Shown piece by piece: positions 59,846 through 64,000 of a stretch of 64,000 nucleotides of DNA. Source of the DNA: UBA5078 sp051252515 (GTDB lineage: Bacteria; Pseudomonadota; Gammaproteobacteria; Pseudomonadales; Pseudohongiellaceae); assembly GCA_051252515.1 (NCBI GenBank), contig JBPOFS010000002.1, positions 310,001-374,000 of the forward strand, read 5' to 3'. Under the pieces are notes generated by a model. The model did no database searches. It saw nothing but the letters and a program-made list of their open reading frames with translations, and was not told where the DNA came from. The first letter of the stretch is position 1. The number at the start of each line of letters is the position of its first letter. The position numbers were made by a program, and so were the translations under genes.

Positions 59846-62800
59846 TTAGAGCTGCATTAAGACACGCGCGTAGAGTCTGCGGCCTCTGCCATCAAAAACA
59901 GATGCGTCGTAATTGATGGTGCCTGCTGAGCGGTTCTCACGGAATGGCAAGTCTGCGTTGAATGCGTCTAATGCCCCTACTGTGACTATTGTGGTGCCTA
60001 GGCTGTCATTCGCCCATTGATGCGTATAACTGTATTGCAGATCCCAGCTTTGATAACTGCTAATGGACTTGCGCACTAACGCCCGTATAGCGTCATTGCC
60101 TGTCGCATAGGTGTTCTCATAGGACAGGTCGCGATAAGAGCCGATAACCCGCGTAATAACTGACACAGCGTGGCTATTGCGCATCCAGGAGAGGCTGGCA
60201 TTGCCCTTGTTGTCGGGCAAAGAGCGCACGAGGTTGCCATCACCCGTAGTGCCAGCTGAGTCAAATACGCCTGTTTCTAACAAGCCAAGCTCAAGCCCGG
60301 GGACGCCGTCCAGCTTGTATTGGCGCACATGGGTGTAATCGAGCCCTGCACGGAATCGGCCCAAGTCATTTGTCCAAGTGTAGCCAAGCTTGATGTCGAT
60401 ACCGTCAGCAGTCACGCTACCAGCATTGATCGTGCTTAGTTTGGTAGTGGTCAAATCAGCGGTGGAAACGCCGAAGGTTCTTACCACCCCTTCGATTTGA
60501 TAGGCCGCAGGGTTGACCACACAGTCAAGACGAGACCCAGCAATGACATCTCTAAAACCAGTGACGCCGCCTGGGGTTCCCTGAGTATTGGGGTCTGTCC
60601 CCCATTGAGCAGCCAATGCGACTGGGTCACAAGGGGTGAGTTGTTCCATTGCCGCCCAATCGCCAGTACGGCTGGCAGGAATGGTGCCGTTGAGCACATA
60701 GTTGGAGGGATCAGCGGCAGCCGCTTCAAAGAGCGCCAGCTCGTCTGAAATTGCCGAAATTCCCGGCTGAGGGAGAACCTTGTCGCTTAATTCGAAGCGC
60801 CAGATATCGGCATTGACTGATAAGCCTTCGAGTACGCCCCCTGGTGTCCATATAAACCCAGTGCCGTAGGTGTCGGCATATTCGTTTCCAACATCTGGTG
60901 CTGGGCCACCCAAAGTGTAGGTAAAGTTTGGCAGAGCGTTGGCATTGTTCGCTTGCGCAAGGCCGGAGCGAACGGCTTGGTTGCGAATAGGGTCGCGGAA
61001 AGTGTTGCTGGATGCCTCTAAGCCTTCTTCAACAATCCCGACGTTTGGCGCTCGGAATGACTGTGAAAAAGAGCCTCTGACCAATAGAGTCTCGACGGGG
61101 CGCCAGCTCATTGCGATCTTAGAAGTGAGTTCCGCGCCGATCTGACCGCCGTAATCTTCATATCGCAGTGCGATTTGAGTTTCGACATTCTCGATTAAAG
61201 GGAGGGAGAACTCAGAGAATATCGACTTGATGTCGCGATCGGTCTCGTAGGTGAAGCTACAGAAAGCACATTCGTAGTTATTACTAACGTAATGGGTTTC
61301 GTTTGGTGCTCCATCAACGCCCCAGTTTAGAATCGCCGCAGGGATGCCGGGGACATTTAAGTCTGGGGCGCGAGATTTGTTGCTCTGCATACGATATTGC
61401 GCGCCGACAGCGAATTGAGCCATGCCGCCTTTCAACTCCACGATCTCGCCAGAGAGTACTGCATCAAAAACGCCTAGCTTATTGCGCTTGTCTGAACGCA
61501 TGACGGTTGGGTTCATCCACTCCATCATGGCTTCATTGTTGGCTAGCTCTGAATCGGTCATCTGAGTGAGGAATGGGTTATAGAAATGACAGCCGTCTTG
61601 CCCTTGGTTGTTACTAGTGAGCGCTAAGGAGAGGCTTTCACGGGTAGTGAATACGAAGCCAGGGAAAAACGTTTGAGTATACCCGCCATAGTAGGCGCCA
61701 TTTGCCACATTCCACATGGTTGGGAGTGCGCCACCGAAGGGGCCGGGTTCATCGCGGAAATTGAAATCGCTTATTCCGTTGGGTGTGCAGCTCGCCCCGC
61801 CTAAACCATTGACTGCGAGTTCGGCGCGATCACGTTGGAAGGTTTGATACTCCTGTTCGAAGCTGGTGCCACTCCAAGAGTACCCGACGTCGTAGTTGAA
61901 GCGACGATCATCAAAGGCATGAAACTCTCCTTTGACCCCTGCTTGGACGCCAAGCGTTTCGGTTCTGGTTAGATTGCTATTGCCACCTTGGCGCGGGGCA
62001 TTGCCGCGTTGCACTGTGGAATAAAAAGGGACATTGAGCCCTCCGTTGGCGAGCAAGTTTGGTGCATTCGGAATGCTAGTGGGTCGAGTAAGCCCTGCTT
62101 TAGGGGCATAGTAGCCAAGCTCTGCAGTCATGCCGATGGCGTAGCCCCCGAATTGAGGGTTACCTGTATGCGAGCCTGGGGCCGCGAGGAATGTTGTGGG
62201 GCCACGTGACCCATTTGCGCCTGAATCCGCTCGTTCAATCTCTGTGTCAGAGTATTGGAAGAAAGAATAAAACTCGGCTTTCTCGCTAAAGCTATGACTG
62301 AACGCCCCCGCGAAGCTGTTGCGTTCCATCCCGACTTGCATGAACTCCCATTCCTCGGTTGATTCCCGGCAGGAGCCATTGTTATCGCCACGTTGGTCTG
62401 TGCGGGTCCCGGTAAAGAAGGCGCGGCCGTCTGCAGCAGTGAGGTCGTCACAGAGTGGATCGGTGAGAACAAGCGTTGACGATCCGCCTTCTGCAATGTT
62501 GCGCGCGGTCAGCGCATTGTTGATATAGGCCGTATTAACGTTCGAACCAAACGCGGGGTTGGCCATCGTCGCCGCGATGTTATTAGGAATGCCCCCCACT
62601 GTACCTGTGTATTGAACATTGTCATTGTAAAAATTGCCGTACTCTACTGAGACTGGGTCGCGGCTGTATTTCTCGGCAGAAAGTACAAAGTGTGTGTCGC
62701 CGTCGTCGTCTCCCCAACCCCAAATGATGCTTCCGGTTTTGTCTTGCAGGTCTCTAGCGGAATCGAGCGCTTGTATATCGCCATAGACTTCTAGGCCTTC

Positions 62801-63322
62801 AAAATCTGTTCTCATGATAACGTTAACGACGCCGGCCACGGCGTCTGAGCCGTATAGCGCGGATCCCCCGTCAGTAAGTACTTCCACACGCTCAACCATC
62901 ACTAACGGGATTGTGTTGATATCGACAAACTCACCGCCGCTTCGAGTAGTGGTTGCTGCTGAGACCTGTCGTCGCCCATTGATGAGTGTTAGGGTCGAGT
63001 TTTCTCCGAGATTACGCAAATTGACATTGGCGGTCCCGGATAGTCCTGAGCCTTCGCCAGCGCCTTCATTGGTAAATGATCCTGAATTGATTTCGAGATT
63101 CTTGATGACGTCCCAAATTTGGGCGGCGCCCTGTGCTTCTATCGAGGCGCGGTCAACGGTGGTGACAGGAGAGGGAGCATCTAAAGGAGTTCCCCGAATA
63201 TAGGAGCCAGTGACAACCACTTCTTCGACTTCGGGCTGTTGTGCTGCGACTTGTAAAGATAGGCTAGCTAGAATGATTGCAGATGTGATTGCCTTACGTC
63301 GGCTAGGTATTGGTCCACGCAT
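59846..63322 (-). CDS. giant TonB-dependent receptor
   Basis: The 1158-residue receptor starts at ATG 63322, preceded by GGGGGAAG; an upstream ATG at 63367 has no ribosome site. The signal peptide is MRGPIPSRRKAITSAIILAS… to about VAA-Q, then EVEEVVVTGSYIRG, plug marks NVNLRNLGENSTLTLINGRR and GGSALYGSDAVAGVVNVIMR, and a barrel ending ARVLMQL. Many long surface loops contain Cys, including CAFCS. This is the class of receptors used for oligosaccharides or other bulky substrates in marine bacteria. The substrate is unknown. It is monocistronic. Confidence 0.87.
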   Translation of the reverse strand: MRGPIPSRRKAITSAIILASLSLQVAAQQPEVEEVVVTGSYIRGTPLDAPSPVTTVDRASIEAQGAAQIWDVIKNLEINSGSFTNEGAGEGSGLSGTANVNLRNLGENSTLTLINGRRQVSAATTTRSGGEFVDINTIPLVMVERVEVLTDGGSALYGSDAVAGVVNVIMRTDFEGLEVYGDIQALDSARDLQDKTGSIIWGWGDDDGDTHFVLSAEKYSRDPVSVEYGNFYNDNVQYTGTVGGIPNNIAATMANPAFGSNVNTAYINNALTARNIAEGGSSTLVLTDPLCDDLTAADGRAFFTGTRTDQRGDNNGSCRESTEEWEFMQVGMERNSFAGAFSHSFSEKAEFYSFFQYSDTEIERADSGANGSRGPTTFLAAPGSHTGNPQFGGYAIGMTAELGYYAPKAGLTRPTSIPNAPNLLANGGLNVPFYSTVQRGNAPRQGGNSNLTRTETLGVQAGVKGEFHAFDDRRFNYDVGYSWSGTSFEQEYQTFQRDRAELAVNGLGGASCTPNGISDFNFRDEPGPFGGALPTMWNVANGAYYGGYTQTFFPGFVFTTRESLSLALTSNNQGQDGCHFYNPFLTQMTDSELANNEAMMEWMNPTVMRSDKRNKLGVFDAVLSGEIVELKGGMAQFAVGAQYRMQSNKSRAPDLNVPGIPAAILNWGVDGAPNETHYVSNNYECAFCSFTYETDRDIKSIFSEFSLPLIENVETQIALRYEDYGGQIGAELTSKIAMSWRPVETLLVRGSFSQSFRAPNVGIVEEGLEASSNTFRDPIRNQAVRSGLAQANNANALPNFTYTLGGPAPDVGNEYADTYGTGFIWTPGGVLEGLSVNADIWRFELSDKVLPQPGISAISDELALFEAAAADPSNYVLNGTIPASRTGDWAAMEQLTPCDPVALAAQWGTDPNTQGTPGGVTGFRDVIAGSRLDCVVNPAAYQIEGVVRTFGVSTADLTTTKLSTINAGSVTADGIDIKLGYTWTNDLGRFRAGLDYTHVRQYKLDGVPGLELGLLETGVFDSAGTTGDGNLVRSLPDNKGNASLSWMRNSHAVSVITRVIGSYRDLSYENTYATGNDAIRALVRKSISSYQSWDLQYSYTHQWANDSLGTTIVTVGALDAFNADLPFRENRSAGTINYDASVFDGRGRRLYARVLMQL

Positions 63323-63461
63323 ACTTCTTCCCCCCAGTGTTCTTATAATTGTAGGATTAGTGTGCAAGCTGCGCTGACCACACCAGAAATTGTCAGAAAA
63401 TCCATTTTACTATCCAACAGCTGGAGCTCAAAGCGCATTTCAGTATATGGCACATAAATAA

Positions 63462-63482
63462 TTGATAGCAATCAAATTTGAT
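63462..63482 (-). promoter_or_regulatory. palindromic operator candidate upstream of the giant TonB receptor
   Basis: Two overlapping dyads: TTGAT-agca-ATCAA (63462–63475) and the perfect 12-base ATCAAATTTGAT (63471–63482). They stand 15–40 bases upstream of a TATACT -10 box on the minus strand, so a bound protein would touch the -35 region. Confidence 0.4.
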
Positions 63483-63652
63483 GTTTTGAAATTGTCACGA
63501 CACCCGCTATCAGGCGGGTGAATTTTGTTCATTGTTTAGAGTGATTAACAAAGTATAAATGGTGGAGATTTGGAGATATCTGGGAAAAAAGGGAACAAAT
63601 AGTTCGGTTTTAGTGGATTTTCTATAAGGCGCGAAATGTTCAGTGTGTGGTT

Positions 63653-63727
63653 ATAGTATGATTGATTAAAGCTATCGTTCTTCTTAAATACAATCTATTT
63701 ACATTAATCATTGATCTTGCGTAGAAT
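63653..63727 (+). promoter_or_regulatory. ahpC promoter with weak OxyR-like site
   Basis: TTTACA (63698–63703) and TAGAAT (63722–63727), 18 bases apart, form a plausible sigma70 promoter. Just upstream CTAT tetramers at 63672–63675 and 63695–63698, 23 bases apart, and ATAG at 63653–63656 resemble the OxyR pattern (CTAT elements 22 apart), abutting the -35 as in known OxyR-activated genes. The match is loose. Confidence 0.4.
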
Positions 63728-63770
63728 GCCTGTCTTAAGTAATTCATCTCGCCCTAACAGGAGTCAATAA

Positions 63771-64000
63771 GTGTCTTTGATCAACAGTGAAATTAAGCCA
63801 TTCAAAACCACCGCTTTCCATAATGCTGAGTTTTCTGAAGTGACAGAAGCGACATTGCGCGGCAAATGGTCGGTCGTGTTCTTCTATCCAGCAGACTTCA
63901 CGTTTGTATGCCCTACTGAATTAGGCGATCTAGCAGACAACTACGAAGAGTTTAAGAAGCTAGGGGTAGAGATCTACAGCGTCTCAACTGATACGCATTT
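63771..64000 (+). CDS. ahpC: alkyl hydroperoxide reductase peroxiredoxin AhpC (3' end beyond window)
   Basis: AhpC is the thiol peroxidase that reduces H2O2 and organic peroxides with AhpF. The first 76 codons are present: MSLINSEIKPFKTTAFHN at the start, and the peroxidatic cysteine in FYPADFTFVCPTELGDLAD near residue 47, almost identical to enterobacterial AhpC. The start is GTG 63771 with AGGAG 7 bases upstream; no ATG fits. The frame is open through base 64000 (…VSTDTH). Confidence 0.97.
   Translation, partial: MSLINSEIKPFKTTAFHNAEFSEVTEATLRGKWSVVFFYPADFTFVCPTELGDLADNYEEFKKLGVEIYSVSTDTH

Larger units (their letters stand above)
63323..63770. other. divergent intergenic region between TonB receptor and ahpC
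   Basis: About 450 bases without a gene. From the receptor side: a -10-like TATACT on the minus strand (63447–63442), then overlapping palindromes TTGAT-N4-ATCAA and ATCAAATTTGAT at 63462–63482, then a hairpin CACCCGC/GCGGGTG at 63501–63520. The ahpC promoter lies at the far end. Confidence 0.6.

Noticed and set aside
1..64000. CRISPR arrays, tRNA or rRNA genes, insertion sequences, integrases
   Set aside because: Reading both strands of the intergenic gaps showed no spaced repeats, tRNA-like cloverleaf ends, transposase frames or terminal inverted repeats.

Overview
The window looks like chromosomal DNA of a marine-type gammaproteobacterium, probably near the Pseudomonas/Cellvibrionales side of the class. 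This is an inference from gene order and content: rppH–ptsP–(Arc-like RHH)–lgt–thyA–folA, proC–yggT–yggU–metX–metW–rdgB–hemW, argE/argA, gltB–gltD, several very large TonB-dependent receptors, and base composition near 50% G+C. The genus cannot be told from the sequence alone. I saw no rRNA, tRNA, CRISPR array, prophage or insertion sequence. Most of the window is a housekeeping backbone with accessory islands set into it.

Layout. 1–4.5 kb (minus): metR (cut by the window edge), a 760-residue protein with a cyclase-like C-terminal domain that lies just upstream of metR in the same transcript, and an orphan branched-chain-amino-acid-type binding protein. 4.7–7.1 kb: a Tat-exported sulfite-oxidase-family molybdoenzyme, a GcvR-like double-ACT protein and a HAD phosphatase. 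7.3–13 kb (plus): rppH, ptsP, an RHH regulator, lgt, thyA, folA. 13–22.3 kb (minus): an SMP-30-like secreted propeller, then a tightly packed run reading proC, yggT, yggU, metX, metW, rdgB, hemW, phhB, argE, argA (proline, methionine, nucleotide-pool cleaning, pterin recycling, arginine). 22.5–26.5 kb (plus): a three-gene outer-membrane/periplasmic module (TonB receptor, Cys-rich BNR-repeat protein, TlpA-like thioredoxin). 26.6–29.5 kb (minus): a second TonB receptor behind a long, operator-like upstream region. 30.2–34.1 kb: cupin, AI-2E/PerM exporter and a NatAB-type ABC exporter. 34.2–40.3 kb (minus): gltB–gltD.

40.8–46.1 kb (plus) is the most distinctive locus. It encodes a Tat-exported, PaoABC-like molybdenum hydroxylase (2x[2Fe-2S] subunit, Mo subunit, FAD subunit with four extra cysteines), followed by a membrane cytochrome b and an unrecognised 134-residue protein, and ends in a strong terminator. 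The layout suggests a periplasmic aldehyde/heteroaromatic oxidase wired to the quinone pool. 46.2–50.5 kb: a tiny membrane protein, a secreted glycerophosphodiesterase, the DEAD-box helicase DeaD and a DoxX-like protein. 50.7–57 kb (plus): a phnDCEE-type phosphonate/phosphite importer with a putative 2OG-Fe(II) oxygenase immediately downstream and no C–P lyase in view, then an ABM-domain protein and an SLC13-type transporter. 57.2–63.3 kb: a CBM9/DUF5916 outer-membrane-type protein, a DUF1840 protein and a third giant TonB receptor. The window closes inside ahpC, which starts at GTG and sits behind a candidate OxyR-type promoter.
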